Below, one piece after another: positions 1 through 8,988 of a stretch of DNA of 64,000 nt. The number at the start of each line of letters is the position of its first letter. The first letter of the stretch is position 1. This stretch comes from an uncultured Flavobacteriaceae bacterium (GTDB taxonomy: Bacteria > Bacteroidota > Bacteroidia > Flavobacteriales > Flavobacteriaceae). The notes under the pieces are model-generated. The model made no database searches and was not told the DNA's origin. It saw only the letters and a program-made list of their open reading frames with translations. The position numbers were made by a program, and so were the translations under genes. The stretch spans positions 62,001-126,000 of the forward strand of contig CALDYU010000025.1 in the NCBI GenBank assembly GCA_937944485.1. Reading direction: 5' to 3'.

Positions 1-1
1 T

Positions 2-196
2 CAACAATCTGAATTTTATCAAACTACAGCTTTTACTGAAGTCTTATCATTTGTTCAATCGCATTCCAAAATTTGTACCATGAAAGAAAAGCAAACAAGA
101 AACGGCTTGCGTTTATTGCTAATCTTTGATAAAGTTTCGTCTGTTGAAAATGCACTTATGGTATTAAAGCCACTTGATAAATCAATTACAAATTAA
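2..196 (+). CDS. Unknown protein, C-terminal end only (cut by window edge)
   Basis: An open frame runs in from the left edge for 64 codons to a TAA at 194-196. The visible tail has residues such as FYQTTAFTEVLSFVQ and ends in PLDKSITN. It is soluble, with no membrane segment or recognisable motif. I do not recognise the family. It is called because the frame is open from the edge and the next gene starts 77 bases later on the same strand. A chance open frame of this length is possible in AT-rich DNA, so confidence is moderate. Confidence 0.5.
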   Translation, partial: QQSEFYQTTAFTEVLSFVQSHSKICTMKEKQTRNGLRLLLIFDKVSSVENALMVLKPLDKSITN

Positions 197-273
197 ATAT
201 TAAGAACATACTATTGAAAAACTAAACGCGTTACTTATTTAAAGTAAACCTTTCTAACCTATACAAAGATTAC

Positions 274-618
274 ATGAAAACCCCCGCTACCGCTTTCACC
301 ATTGGTGAGAAGTTAGCCATCGTACAAGCCTTAGATGCGCTTATTTTAGCAGATGGAACAGTACATAACGGTGAGATAAACGCTCTTACCGAGCTCATGA
401 AAACCATTGATTTCGATAGTAATTTTATGGTACAAGCACGAAGTACACCGCCAAAGGAATGTGTTACAATACTTCGAGCCATGTCAGATAAAAAGAAAGA
501 CAATCTGGCTCTTATTCTAAAAAATATGGCATTATCTGATGGTTTTGAACATCAAAAAGAAACTGACTTAATTGAATCTGTTCTAAATGTAATTGGATTC
601 AGCCAACTTCAAAAATAA
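274..618 (+). CDS. TerB-like helical protein
   Basis: A 114-residue soluble, all-helical protein. The N-terminal half carries the acidic TerB-type pattern ADGTVHNGE (about residues 27-35) and the second half repeats it as LSDGFEHQKE (about 87-96). TerB-family proteins (named for tellurite resistance) bind metal through such acidic helix turns and are often found as short stand-alone proteins in Bacteroidota. No ter operon partners are nearby, so a role in tellurite resistance is not implied. Cytoplasmic: there is no signal peptide. The ATG at 274 is the first start after an AT-rich leader. The family call is from motif reading only. Confidence 0.7.
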   Translation: MKTPATAFTIGEKLAIVQALDALILADGTVHNGEINALTELMKTIDFDSNFMVQARSTPPKECVTILRAMSDKKKDNLALILKNMALSDGFEHQKETDLIESVLNVIGFSQLQK

Positions 619-715
619 GCCAAAGCACATTTCCATTTCATATTACTTTTACAACCCTAAATGCTTGAATTAATATCTTGACTATATTTGGTTCGATTTT
701 TGATTTTATCGTAGT

Positions 716-2035
716 ATGAAAAAAATAATAATCTTATGCGCTTGCTTGGTAAGTTGTATAAGCTATACGCAACATTCAATTTCAGGAACTTTTAGCCCAG
801 CCGAAGATTTCAGTTGGTTGATTGCTTATCGATTAAAAACGGGTACCCAAGTTTACGTTGTTGACACTTCAATAAAAGACGGCAATTTCAAATTAGATTT
901 CCCTAAAGATGCTATTGCGGGTACCTATCGACTGGTGTATGCCGTACCCCAAGAAGAATTTTACTTTGATGTACTATATAATGGCAAGGAAGATATTGAG
1001 CTAACATTTAACATGGATCAAGGGGTGCAATTCTTGACCTCTCAAGAAAATATACTTTTCAATACTTATTTTAATAAATTCAATGAACTACAACAACAAT
1101 TAATTGGCTACTATACAAAAGGAACAAATAATGAAGAAGCCTATTATCAAATTCTAAATGAATATGTAAACATTCAAAAAGACTTTGAAGTGAAAACTGA
1201 AGGACTATTAGCAAATGAATTCGTTAAGGCCAACAAAATGTATGTGCCTAAAGAGGTAGAGTCTATTCAAGATTACATTGGCAATATAAAGGCTTCATAT
1301 TTCAAATATCTAGATCTAAAAAACCCAACATTACAAGCATCAGGTTATCTCACTGATAAATTAGCAAACTACGTATTCACTTCGCTTCCCTTAAGTGAAC
1401 AAACAAAGCAGGACACCGAAAAAATAATGCAAGAAAATGTTGATACGGTATTTAAAAAATTAGACGGTACAACAGAAACTTACAAGTTTCATGTTTTTTA
1501 TACTTTATGGACGCAAAGTTCGGGCACTCAGTATAATGACTTGGCAGAATATATTTACACATCATACCTTAAAACCTCATCGGAAGCAGCGAATAATAAA
1601 GAGATATTAGATAACATTGCTATTTATAATCGTCTTAGAATAGGTGTTAAAGCTCCAGAGATTGAGTGGAGCAAAGGAAAAGAATCTAAAAAACTGAGTA
1701 CCCTTGATGGTTATGAAAATTACTTGCTTGTTTTTTGGAGCAGTACTTGCGGCCATTGTTTAAAGGAACTCCCTGAACTTCATAAAACTATTGGGGATTA
1801 TACAAAACTTAAAGTCATCGCTATAGGTCTCGAAAATGATGATTTTAGTTGGAAATTAGAATCGGAAAAATTAACACATTTTGAGCATGTGATTTCTTTG
1901 GGTAAATGGACTAGTACTTATGCGAAATTGTATGATATTCAAGCAACACCATCCTATTTCATTCTCAATAAAAACAAAGAAATTATAGCCAAGCCTGAGA
2001 CTTATAATGCTGTATTGACTGCGCTTAAAGATTAA
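716..2035 (+). CDS. Periplasmic TlpA/ResA-like thioredoxin-fold protein with N-terminal DUF4369-like region
   Basis: 439 residues. The N terminus is a signal peptide (KKIIILCACLVSC); Cys14 could be a lipobox cysteine, though the following residues also fit ordinary signal peptidase cleavage. Residues about 20-130 are beta-rich and match the DUF4369 type usually fused to Bacteroidota thiol-disulfide oxidoreductases, followed by a helical middle. The C-terminal third is a thioredoxin fold with active site Cys345-Gly-His-Cys348 (preceded by VFWSST) and the cis-proline loop ATPSYF at Pro412. It probably reduces or isomerises disulfides in the periplasm. Its stop overlaps by four bases the stop of the convergent ACT-domain gene, so the two share a 3' end. 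Confidence 0.85.
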   Translation: MKKIIILCACLVSCISYTQHSISGTFSPAEDFSWLIAYRLKTGTQVYVVDTSIKDGNFKLDFPKDAIAGTYRLVYAVPQEEFYFDVLYNGKEDIELTFNMDQGVQFLTSQENILFNTYFNKFNELQQQLIGYYTKGTNNEEAYYQILNEYVNIQKDFEVKTEGLLANEFVKANKMYVPKEVESIQDYIGNIKASYFKYLDLKNPTLQASGYLTDKLANYVFTSLPLSEQTKQDTEKIMQENVDTVFKKLDGTTETYKFHVFYTLWTQSSGTQYNDLAEYIYTSYLKTSSEAANNKEILDNIAIYNRLRIGVKAPEIEWSKGKESKKLSTLDGYENYLLVFWSSTCGHCLKELPELHKTIGDYTKLKVIAIGLENDDFSWKLESEKLTHFEHVISLGKWTSTYAKLYDIQATPSYFILNKNKEIIAKPETYNAVLTALKD

Positions 2036-2691
2036 AGTGTTTTAAGGTCTTTAATTGTTTTAAAGGCAATATCTACTTGATCATCATTTACCAAAATTGT
2101 AAATTCATTGGTCGTTGAAATAACCTCATATAGTACAATTCCTTCCCATGCCAAGCGTTGAAATATGAAGTAATAGATGCCAGGAACAGAAACATTTTCA
2201 GCAGGTAATTTTACTGTAATTGAAGACAATTCTTCCGCTTTCTGTGTACATTTTTCAGCTTTAAATAGTGCTTCGACAGTAGCATCCATTAGATTACTGA
2301 TAACAATATTTATTTCATTTACACCTCGCGATGAGGTATAAAAAACATCTTGATTCTCATTAATAGCTTCTAAAAGTTTGGCTTGCTGCACTAATATGGT
2401 ATCAGAAGCTAAATAGGTATAATCAGTGAGCGATGATCGTACTGTTATTTCACCTATATTTTTTAAAACCTTTATTATTTTATGGGTAGCACGAAATTCT
2501 AAATCATCAGACAAGCGCTTTAAAGCCATCACAATAGCTCCATTGCGGATGTCTTTTCCAAGCTCCTCCTCAATCTCAGGTTTTACAATTCTAGATAATG
2601 AAGTAAGGTTAATTATTCCTTGCGCTAAAGCACTTTGAAGAAAAGGCTTTTTCTTTATATACTGTTCGACAACTGATGATATGGTCTTCAT
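2032..2691 (-). CDS. ACT-domain protein (regulatory-half aspartate-kinase-like)
   Basis: 219 residues with no kinase catalytic domain. The first ~100 residues are helical (EQYIKKKPFLQSALAQG) and include a segment typical of small Bacteroidota proteins often labelled aspartate kinase. The C-terminal half has two ACT-like beta-alpha-beta units, with VSVPGIYYFIFQRLAWEG near residues 165-185 resembling the amino-acid-binding loop of ACT domains. Inference: a small-ligand sensor, not an enzyme. Soluble. It converges on the thioredoxin-fold gene with a 4-bp 3' overlap; its 5' side faces yraN on the same strand across an 87-bp gap. Confidence 0.65.
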   Translation of the reverse strand: MKTISSVVEQYIKKKPFLQSALAQGIINLTSLSRIVKPEIEEELGKDIRNGAIVMALKRLSDDLEFRATHKIIKVLKNIGEITVRSSLTDYTYLASDTILVQQAKLLEAINENQDVFYTSSRGVNEINIVISNLMDATVEALFKAEKCTQKAEELSSITVKLPAENVSVPGIYYFIFQRLAWEGIVLYEVISTTNEFTILVNDDQVDIAFKTIKDLKTL

Positions 2692-2778
2692 GATACGCTA
2701 ATTATTAGTAAAACTAACAAATTGTTACAAATAACACAAATTGTGGAAAAACTACAAGCAAAAAAAGTGTCAGAATTA

Positions 2779-3138
2779 TCAAAAATGATAAAAAGCGGCT
2801 TCTAAATGTTCAATTTCGCATTTATAACGGTTCTTTAATATGGTAATCACATCAAACCGTACTTCAAGATCTAGATCATTTTCCATGATATAATGATCCG
2901 CACCCAAAACTAACAGCTTAATTTTCTTTTTCGTTATGGTTTCGGCTATAGGAATAATTTGATCATTGCTACGAGCTCTAACTTCTACTATGGCTAGTAC
3001 ATTTCCGAGCTGCGCAATTATGTCTATTTCAGATTTTAAATAACGGTAATTTTTATACATAATTCGATACCCCTTGGCACGTAAAAAATCCGTTGCCATC
3101 TGCTCTCCTTCTTTACCAAATTCATTATGTTTTCCCAT
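2779..3138 (-). CDS. yraN: YraN family (UPF0102) nuclease-fold protein
   Basis: 119 residues from the chosen start (MGKHNEFGKEGE). An upstream in-frame ATG at 3159 would add seven residues that are not part of the family, so the internal ATG at 3138 is preferred. The restriction-endonuclease-like core is visible: GKEGEQMATDFL helix, GYRIMYKNYR, then SEIDIIAQ and IVEVRAR, which supply the conserved Glu/Asp and the E-x-(K/R) positions of the PD-(D/E)XK-like fold. YraN proteins resemble Holliday-junction resolvases, but their role is unsettled. Length is normal for the family. Confidence 0.9.
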   Translation of the reverse strand: MGKHNEFGKEGEQMATDFLRAKGYRIMYKNYRYLKSEIDIIAQLGNVLAIVEVRARSNDQIIPIAETITKKKIKLLVLGADHYIMENDLDLEVRFDVITILKNRYKCEIEHLEAAFYHF

Positions 3139-3356
3139 ATCTCTAACAAAAATTAACAAAATTTGTGCATTTCATCGAAAATATATGCCATTAAACGTCT
3201 TAATCCAAAAAAAGATGCGTACTTAGTAAGAGTAAGTATCTAAAAAAACAATTGTTTTAATACGAAGATCGTCACCATTTCGTTAGGTATTTATGCCCCC
3301 ATTGAAGTAGTCGCCCCAAGCACTATGCAATGAACTTATTAACGCCGAATTGACCT

Positions 3357-4850
3357 ATGGAATATTTCATTAATTGTAATACTTCACCTTTGTCACCATT
3401 TGCTGGTGGTCTAAATCAACAACAAGTTGCCCATTTATATAGAAGATTAGGTTTTAGTGCTTCTGTTCAAACCATTAATACAGGTATAGGGCGAACTGCT
3501 GATGAGCTAGTTGACACTTTAATAAATGAAGCTATTGCTTTAGCACCCATTCCCGAACCGCTTTGGGCCAATTGGAACAATAGTAATTACCCTGCCGATG
3601 ATGATGCGGCTCGCCAATTGAGAAGACAACAACACGAAGAATTAGGATTAGCCTATGCCAATTCGATGTTGAATAATAATTTAAGAGATCGCTTAAGTTT
3701 CTTCTGGAGTAATCATTTAGTTACCGAATTAGAAGTTTATGATTGCGCAGCTTTTCTTTACGAATATGTAAATTGTTTGCAACGCAATGCCTTAGGAAAC
3801 TTCAAAACTTTTGTTAGTGAAATGGGATTGACAAGTGCCATGCTCTATTACTTAGATGGCGCCTATAACAACGGTAACAATCCCAATGAAAATTATGCTC
3901 GCGAATTGTATGAACTATTTACACTTGGCGAAGGAAATGGTTATACCGAGGAAGATATTATAGAAACTGCCAAAGCCCTCTCAGGGTATGTTGAACGTGG
4001 AGAACTAGGTTGTGAAAAAGTTACTTTTAGAGCAGATCGTCATGATGCGGGTCCTAAAACAATTTTAGGTCAAACTGGTAATTGGGGTTATGACGATGTC
4101 ATTGATATTTTATTCGAACAACGATCTGTTGAAATAGCGGAATTTATTTGTAGAAAATTATATGAGTTCTTTGTGCATCCTGATTCTAAAGATGATGCTA
4201 ACAACGCCCGAACAATTATCGATGGCATGTCTGCTACATTCGTTGCCAATAACTTTGAATTAGCACCTGTACTTTCTCAATTGTTTAAGAGTGAGCACTT
4301 TTTTGATGATGAAGCTATTGGGGTTATTATAAAAAGTCCGTATGATTTTTACTTTAATATTCTTAAGGAAACCAGCTTTGCGTATACCGATACGACTATG
4401 GCGACCTTTATGAATTATACCAGTTTATTAAGTCAGCAATTATTTGAGCCCATTGATGTAGCCGGGTGGCAAAGAGATCGCAGTTGGATCAATACCAACT
4501 TCATGATAGGTCGATGGTTGACCATTGAATCTATAATAGAAGAATTTTATATGGCCGATAACGAACAATTTAGAGCTTTTGCTATGGATGTTGTTGGTGA
4601 TATAGCCTTGACTAGTTACAACCCTGATGAAATTGCAAGACCAATTATAGATTTTATCCTTCCCAAAGGATTGCTAAACGAATCAGAATACGAAAAAGCA
4701 TTTGCCATATTTCGATCTGATGTAGATGAAACTTATTTCGAAGGTGGAAGCACGCCTTCATGGACCTTAGCTGTTTGGCCCCAAGCCCCCTTTCAAGTCC
4801 AATTGCTATTACAATACCTTGCTAGACAACCAGAATTCCAATTAAAATAA
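3357..4850 (+). CDS. DUF1800 family protein
   Basis: 497 residues, mostly helical. The family's hallmark N-terminal signature is present: HLYRRLGFSA near residues 27-36, DRLSFFWSNHLVTE near 115-128, and NENYARELYELFTLGEGN near 176-193, followed by GYTEEDI. DUF1800 proteins are nearly always encoded next to a DUF1501 protein, as here (the next gene starts 11 bp downstream), and the pair is thought to act in the cell envelope. The biochemical role is not established. No clear signal peptide is visible in this one. A 198-bp gap upstream probably holds the promoter of the two-gene operon. Confidence 0.9.
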   Translation: MEYFINCNTSPLSPFAGGLNQQQVAHLYRRLGFSASVQTINTGIGRTADELVDTLINEAIALAPIPEPLWANWNNSNYPADDDAARQLRRQQHEELGLAYANSMLNNNLRDRLSFFWSNHLVTELEVYDCAAFLYEYVNCLQRNALGNFKTFVSEMGLTSAMLYYLDGAYNNGNNPNENYARELYELFTLGEGNGYTEEDIIETAKALSGYVERGELGCEKVTFRADRHDAGPKTILGQTGNWGYDDVIDILFEQRSVEIAEFICRKLYEFFVHPDSKDDANNARTIIDGMSATFVANNFELAPVLSQLFKSEHFFDDEAIGVIIKSPYDFYFNILKETSFAYTDTTMATFMNYTSLLSQQLFEPIDVAGWQRDRSWINTNFMIGRWLTIESIIEEFYMADNEQFRAFAMDVVGDIALTSYNPDEIARPIIDFILPKGLLNESEYEKAFAIFRSDVDETYFEGGSTPSWTLAVWPQAPFQVQLLLQYLARQPEFQLK

Positions 4851-4861
4851 ACCTACTTTTT

Positions 4862-6568
4862 ATGTGCGATACTCATCATAATGAAATAACACCTCACAAA
4901 GGAATAGAACATGAAGGTCACGATAGTGAACACAAAAAATGGAGCCGACGCTCCTTTATGCAAGCCTTAGGCATTGCAGGTTCTGGCTCAATGATGTTGG
5001 GAAGTAATTTTTTAACTGCTTCGGCACCTTCTCCGCTTACTTCAGCTATAGCTGATGCTGAGACAGATAATATTCTTATTCTTATCCGCTTGTCAGGAGG
5101 CAACGACGGTTTAAGTACGGTAATTCCGATAGAGCAATACGATGCTTATGCAAACGCACGACCAAACATTTACATACCTGAAAGTAAGATATTAAAACTA
5201 ACAGATGAATTCGGTGTCCCTTCATATATGAATGCCGTTCAACCCATGTGGGAAGAAGGTCAATTTAAGGCCGTTCATGGCGTAGGTTATGAAGGGCAAA
5301 GTTTATCGCATTTTACGGGTACCGATATTATGTCTAATACAGATTTAGCATCTACTGGGTTCAGCGGTTTAAATACCGGATGGATGGGGAGACATTTTGA
5401 AAACTGTTTTCCTGACTATTTAATCAATCCTCCAGCCGCACCGGCAGCTATACAAATAGGCCAATTTGGTAGTCTTGTTTTTCAAGGTGAAGAAACCAAC
5501 TATGCCTTTGTAACCTCTAATATTGATCAACTTGAAGAAATTGCCGAATCTGGTGTACGGTATGGTTTAGATGATACCCTTTTCAATGATTGTATGTATG
5601 GCGATCAATTGAAATTTTTAAGAGGTGTTGCTAATACCACCTATGAATATTCAGGTATTATTCATGAAGCATGGTCGAGAGGACAAAATCAAGTAGAATA
5701 CCAAGACAATAGTTTTGCTAGACAACTAGCTTTATTAGCACGATTAATCAAAGGGAATTTAGGCACAAAAGTATTTATGATTTCTATGGGAGGCTTTGAC
5801 ACCCATGGCAATCAACCTCAAAATCATGCGCGATTAATGACAAATTTATCAGTCGCCATTGACAATTTCTATGATGATCTAGGCTTTACAGAGCAAGATG
5901 ATAAGGTTCTGAGTATGACCTTCTCTGAATTTGGTCGCCGTATTTTCGAAAATGGTTCCAATGGTACCGATCACGGAAAAGCAGCACCTACTTTGTTTTT
6001 CGGTTCTGGTTTGAATGGCAGTGCCTTTGTTGGTGAGCATCCTACTTTAGAAGACCCCGACGGTAGAGGAAATTTAGAGTACACTATGGATTTCAGAGAT
6101 TTGTATGCCACCGTTTTAGCAGAATGGCTTTGTGTTGATATTCCGTTAGTAGAACAGCATTTATTAGATCACCCTTATGCTCCTGTTAATTTAGGATTTA
6201 ATTGTAGTGGTATCGATTTTCCTGATATCGCCTATAGTGATGGAGATGTAACGCCCGTTGGTAACGAACCTACAGAACCCACGCCTTATGACCCATCACT
6301 ATTAGATGCTATTGTTCACAAGCCCTATTACCCTACCAATGAGAATCCGCATATCTATATCGAAATGCCCTTTAGCGCTCATGTAGACATTCAGTTATTC
6401 AACATTTTAGGGCAAAATGTAGGTACCGTTTATAATGAAATGATGCTTGAAGGCACTGCTGAAATAAATATAAGAGAACGCATGCCAAAACATTTGGCAG
6501 CCGGCAAATATATTTATCGTATTGATGTTCAAAATCAAAAAATGGCAAAGTCAGTCATGGTAGCTTAA
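4862..6568 (+). CDS. DUF1501 protein, Tat signal plus T9SS C-terminal sorting domain
   Basis: 568 residues. A twin-arginine motif (Arg29-Arg30, WSRRSFMQALGIAG) precedes a hydrophobic stretch ending near TASAP, so Tat export is predicted. The DUF1501 core (related to alkaline-phosphatase-like folds) follows, with IRLSGGNDGLS, SLSHFTGTDIM, SMGGFDTHGNQ and TFSEFGRR segments. After about residue 480 comes a separate module beginning YPTNENPHIYIEMPF and ending GKYIYRIDVQNQKMAKSVMVA-like, the beta-sandwich typical of type IX secretion cargo (type A). Tat plus T9SS implies folding in the cytoplasm, then passage across both membranes. Partner of the upstream DUF1800 gene. Confidence 0.9.
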   Translation: MCDTHHNEITPHKGIEHEGHDSEHKKWSRRSFMQALGIAGSGSMMLGSNFLTASAPSPLTSAIADAETDNILILIRLSGGNDGLSTVIPIEQYDAYANARPNIYIPESKILKLTDEFGVPSYMNAVQPMWEEGQFKAVHGVGYEGQSLSHFTGTDIMSNTDLASTGFSGLNTGWMGRHFENCFPDYLINPPAAPAAIQIGQFGSLVFQGEETNYAFVTSNIDQLEEIAESGVRYGLDDTLFNDCMYGDQLKFLRGVANTTYEYSGIIHEAWSRGQNQVEYQDNSFARQLALLARLIKGNLGTKVFMISMGGFDTHGNQPQNHARLMTNLSVAIDNFYDDLGFTEQDDKVLSMTFSEFGRRIFENGSNGTDHGKAAPTLFFGSGLNGSAFVGEHPTLEDPDGRGNLEYTMDFRDLYATVLAEWLCVDIPLVEQHLLDHPYAPVNLGFNCSGIDFPDIAYSDGDVTPVGNEPTEPTPYDPSLLDAIVHKPYYPTNENPHIYIEMPFSAHVDIQLFNILGQNVGTVYNEMMLEGTAEINIRERMPKHLAAGKYIYRIDVQNQKMAKSVMVA

Positions 6569-6673
6569 GCACTTAGAAAAAAAATTGAATTGAGCTTAAA
6601 TGTAGAAATTCTGGGGTAACACCCTTAAAAAATTACAAATTTCGTCCCAAAATCTGCCCCTTTTTTTTGAAAC

Positions 6674-6711
6674 GCCTCTGAATGTATTTCCCACAGATAT
6701 GCTTCGGAGGC
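6674..6711 (+). terminator. Hairpin terminator after the DUF1800/DUF1501 pair
   Basis: The stem GCCTCTGAA (6674-6682) pairs with TTCGGAGGC (6703-6711), with one G-T wobble, and is followed by TTTCTATTT. It lies 106 bp after the DUF1501 stop. Confidence 0.6.
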
Positions 6712-6838
6712 TTTCTATTTACTGAAACTCTAGTATAATATTCCCATTTAGATTATAGATCTATCCCTGATTTGTATTAGGATGTGTTTTCCCTTACACT
6801 TCTTGGTACTTCGGTAGCGCCACGGGGACAAAAAATAC

Positions 6839-6846
6839 TATTTTTG
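6839..6846 (+). promoter_or_regulatory. Bacteroidota -7 promoter element of metG
   Basis: TATTTTTG matches the TAnnTTTG consensus of the Bacteroidota primary sigma factor and lies 19 bp before the metG ATG. No good -33 TTTG was found at the usual 19-21 bp spacing. Confidence 0.5.
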
Positions 6847-6864
6847 TAGCTCAAAATTAGATGA

Positions 6865-8976
6865 ATGGCTCAAAACCAAAATTCACCAGCACGCTATACG
6901 ATTACAGCTGCTTTGCCTTATACAAATGGACCTATTCATATTGGCCACTTAGCAGGTGTTTACGTTCCTGCTGATATTTACGCGCGTTATTTGCGGTTAA
7001 TTGGAAAAGATGTTGCTTTCGTTTGCGGAAGTGATGAACATGGCGTTGCCATTTCTATGAAAGCTAAAAAGGAATGCATTAGTCCTAAAGAAGTTATTGA
7101 CAAATATGATGGCATCATTCGTCAATCATTTCAAGACTTCGGAATTACCTTTGATAACTATTCGCGAACCTCAAGAGAGATTCATCATAAAACTGCTGGA
7201 GACTTTTTCAAAAAATTGAATGAGCAAGGAGATTTTATTGAGAAAACTACGGCTCAATTGTATGATGCAGAAGCAGATCAATTCTTAGCCGACCGTTTTG
7301 TAGTGGGCACTTGCCCTAATTGTGGACATGAAGAAGCTTATGGCGACCAATGTGAAAACTGTGGTTCTACTTTAAATGCAACCGATTTGATTAATCCGAA
7401 ATCGACCGTTTCTGGCGCGGTGCCCTCGATGAAAGAAACAAAGCATTGGTTTTTACCCTTAGATCGTTATGAAGGTTTTCTTAGAGATTGGATTTTAGAA
7501 GGACATAAATCAGACTGGAAATCTAATGTCTACGGACAGTGTAAATCATGGATTGACGGAGGCTTAGCACCTCGCGCCGTAACCCGAGATTTAGACTGGG
7601 GTATTCCTGTACCCGTACAAGGTGGAGAAGGCAAAGTATTGTACGTCTGGTTTGATGCGCCTATCGGATATATTTCTTCCACCAAAGAATGGGCAGCGCG
7701 AGAAGGAAAAGACTGGCAACCCTATTGGCAATCTGAAGATACCAAACTAGTTCATTTTATCGGTAAGGATAATATTGTGTTTCATTGCATCATCTTCCCT
7801 GCCATACTAAAAGCGCATGGTGACTACATACTTCCTGAAAACGTACCGGCCAATGAATTTTTAAATTTAGAGGGAAACAAGCTTTCTACTTCAAAAAATT
7901 GGGCGGTTTGGTTGCATGAATATTTAGTAGATTTTCCAAACATGCAAGACGTACTGCGGTATACCTTAACGGCAAATGCCCCAGAAACTAAAGACAATGA
8001 TTTCACTTGGAAAGATTTTCAAGCAAGAAACAACAATGAACTAGTTGCCATATTCGGAAACTTTGTAAATCGAGTTGTAGTTCTAACTAATAAATATTAC
8101 AACGGGCAGGTGCCGTCTGCTGGAAATTTTTCGAAAATCGACCTAAAAACTCTAAGAGAGTTAAGGCAATTTCCAGCAACAATTGAAAGTTCTATTGAGC
8201 GCTACCGTTTTCGAGAGGCGGGTCAAGAATTAATGAATCTTGCACGCTTAGGAAACAAATATTTAGCTGATGAAGAACCTTGGAAAGTCATCAAAGAAGA
8301 TGAAGAGCGCGTAAAAACAATTATGTTCGTTGCCCTGCAAATCGCAACAGGTTTAGCGATATTAAGCGAACCCTTTTTGCCATTTACATCAAACAAGCTA
8401 AAAACAATCCTTAATGTCACTTCGGCTACGCTCAGTGACCCATCTCCGGAGGCTGAACGAAGTCGAAGCCACCGATGGACAGATGTTTCAAGTAAAGAAA
8501 CATTACTCCCCTCAGGTCATCAAATCAACAAAGGCGAACTGCTATTCAGAAAAATAGAAGACAAAGAAATACAAGTCCAACTGGACAAGTTAGCGACTAC
8601 AAAAAAACTTAATGAATCCGCCAACAAAGAACTTATGCCACAAAAAGATACAATCAACTTCGATGATTTCACCAAACTAGATATGCGTGTGGGTACCATA
8701 ATCGAAGCAGAAAAAATGCCAAAAACCAAGAAATTAATGGTTTTAAAAGTAGATACTGGTCTTGACACCCGAACAATCGTATCAGGTATTGCTGAAAGTT
8801 TTACGCCTGAAGAAATTGTTGGAAAAAAAGTAACCGTATTAATCAATCTTGCCCCAAGAGCTTTACGTGGCGTTGACAGTGAAGGCATGATTCTAATGAC
8901 TGAGAATGCTGAAGGCAAATTGGTTTTTGTCAACCCTGATGAAGAAGGAGTTGAAAATGGAGAAGGAATAAGTTAG
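6865..8976 (+). CDS. metG: Methionyl-tRNA synthetase
   Basis: 703 residues; charges tRNA-Met in the cytoplasm. The HIGH motif is at residues 25-28, the four-cysteine zinc knuckle is in [18 protein letters not shown], and the KMSKS-type loop reads KLSTSK at 339-344, the form usual in Bacteroidota. A helical anticodon-binding domain follows, and residues about 600-703 form the C-terminal tRNA-binding OB fold ([14 protein letters not shown]). Odd: residues about 519-536 ([18 protein letters not shown]) interrupt the linker before the OB fold and are encoded by an inverted-repeat element that keeps the frame open. Tex starts 12 bp downstream, so the two are probably co-transcribed. Confidence 0.98.
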   Translation: MAQNQNSPARYTITAALPYTNGPIHIGHLAGVYVPADIYARYLRLIGKDVAFVCGSDEHGVAISMKAKKECISPKEVIDKYDGIIRQSFQDFGITFDNYSRTSREIHHKTAGDFFKKLNEQGDFIEKTTAQLYDAEADQFLADRFVVGTCPNCGHEEAYGDQCENCGSTLNATDLINPKSTVSGAVPSMKETKHWFLPLDRYEGFLRDWILEGHKSDWKSNVYGQCKSWIDGGLAPRAVTRDLDWGIPVPVQGGEGKVLYVWFDAPIGYISSTKEWAAREGKDWQPYWQSEDTKLVHFIGKDNIVFHCIIFPAILKAHGDYILPENVPANEFLNLEGNKLSTSKNWAVWLHEYLVDFPNMQDVLRYTLTANAPETKDNDFTWKDFQARNNNELVAIFGNFVNRVVVLTNKYYNGQVPSAGNFSKIDLKTLRELRQFPATIESSIERYRFREAGQELMNLARLGNKYLADEEPWKVIKEDEERVKTIMFVALQIATGLAILSEPFLPFTSNKLKTILNVTSATLSDPSPEAERSRSHRWTDVSSKETLLPSGHQINKGELLFRKIEDKEIQVQLDKLATTKKLNESANKELMPQKDTINFDDFTKLDMRVGTIIEAEKMPKTKKLMVLKVDTGLDTRTIVSGIAESFTPEEIVGKKVTVLINLAPRALRGVDSEGMILMTENAEGKLVFVNPDEEGVENGEGIS
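8418..8470. repeat. Palindromic repeat element inserted in frame within metG
   Basis: The left arm (8418-8440, core TTCGGCTACGCTCAG) and right arm (8448-8470, whose reverse complement has core TTCGACTTCGTTCAG) form an imperfect inverted repeat with a 7-bp centre. From memory, sequences of this TTCGnCTnCGnTCAG type recur as intergenic palindromic repeats in flavobacterial genomes. Here the element is translated. I found no second copy in this window. Confidence 0.75.
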
Positions 8977-8988
8977 AGCCTGTGTAGC

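Noticed and set aside
274..618. Tellurite-resistance function for the TerB-like gene
   Set aside because: No terZACDE partners nearby; stand-alone TerB-like proteins are common and not tied to tellurite.
8520..8933. 137-codon minus-strand frame inside metG
   Set aside because: Fully inside a certain essential gene, low-complexity Ser/Leu/Ile-rich product typical of antisense shadow frames.
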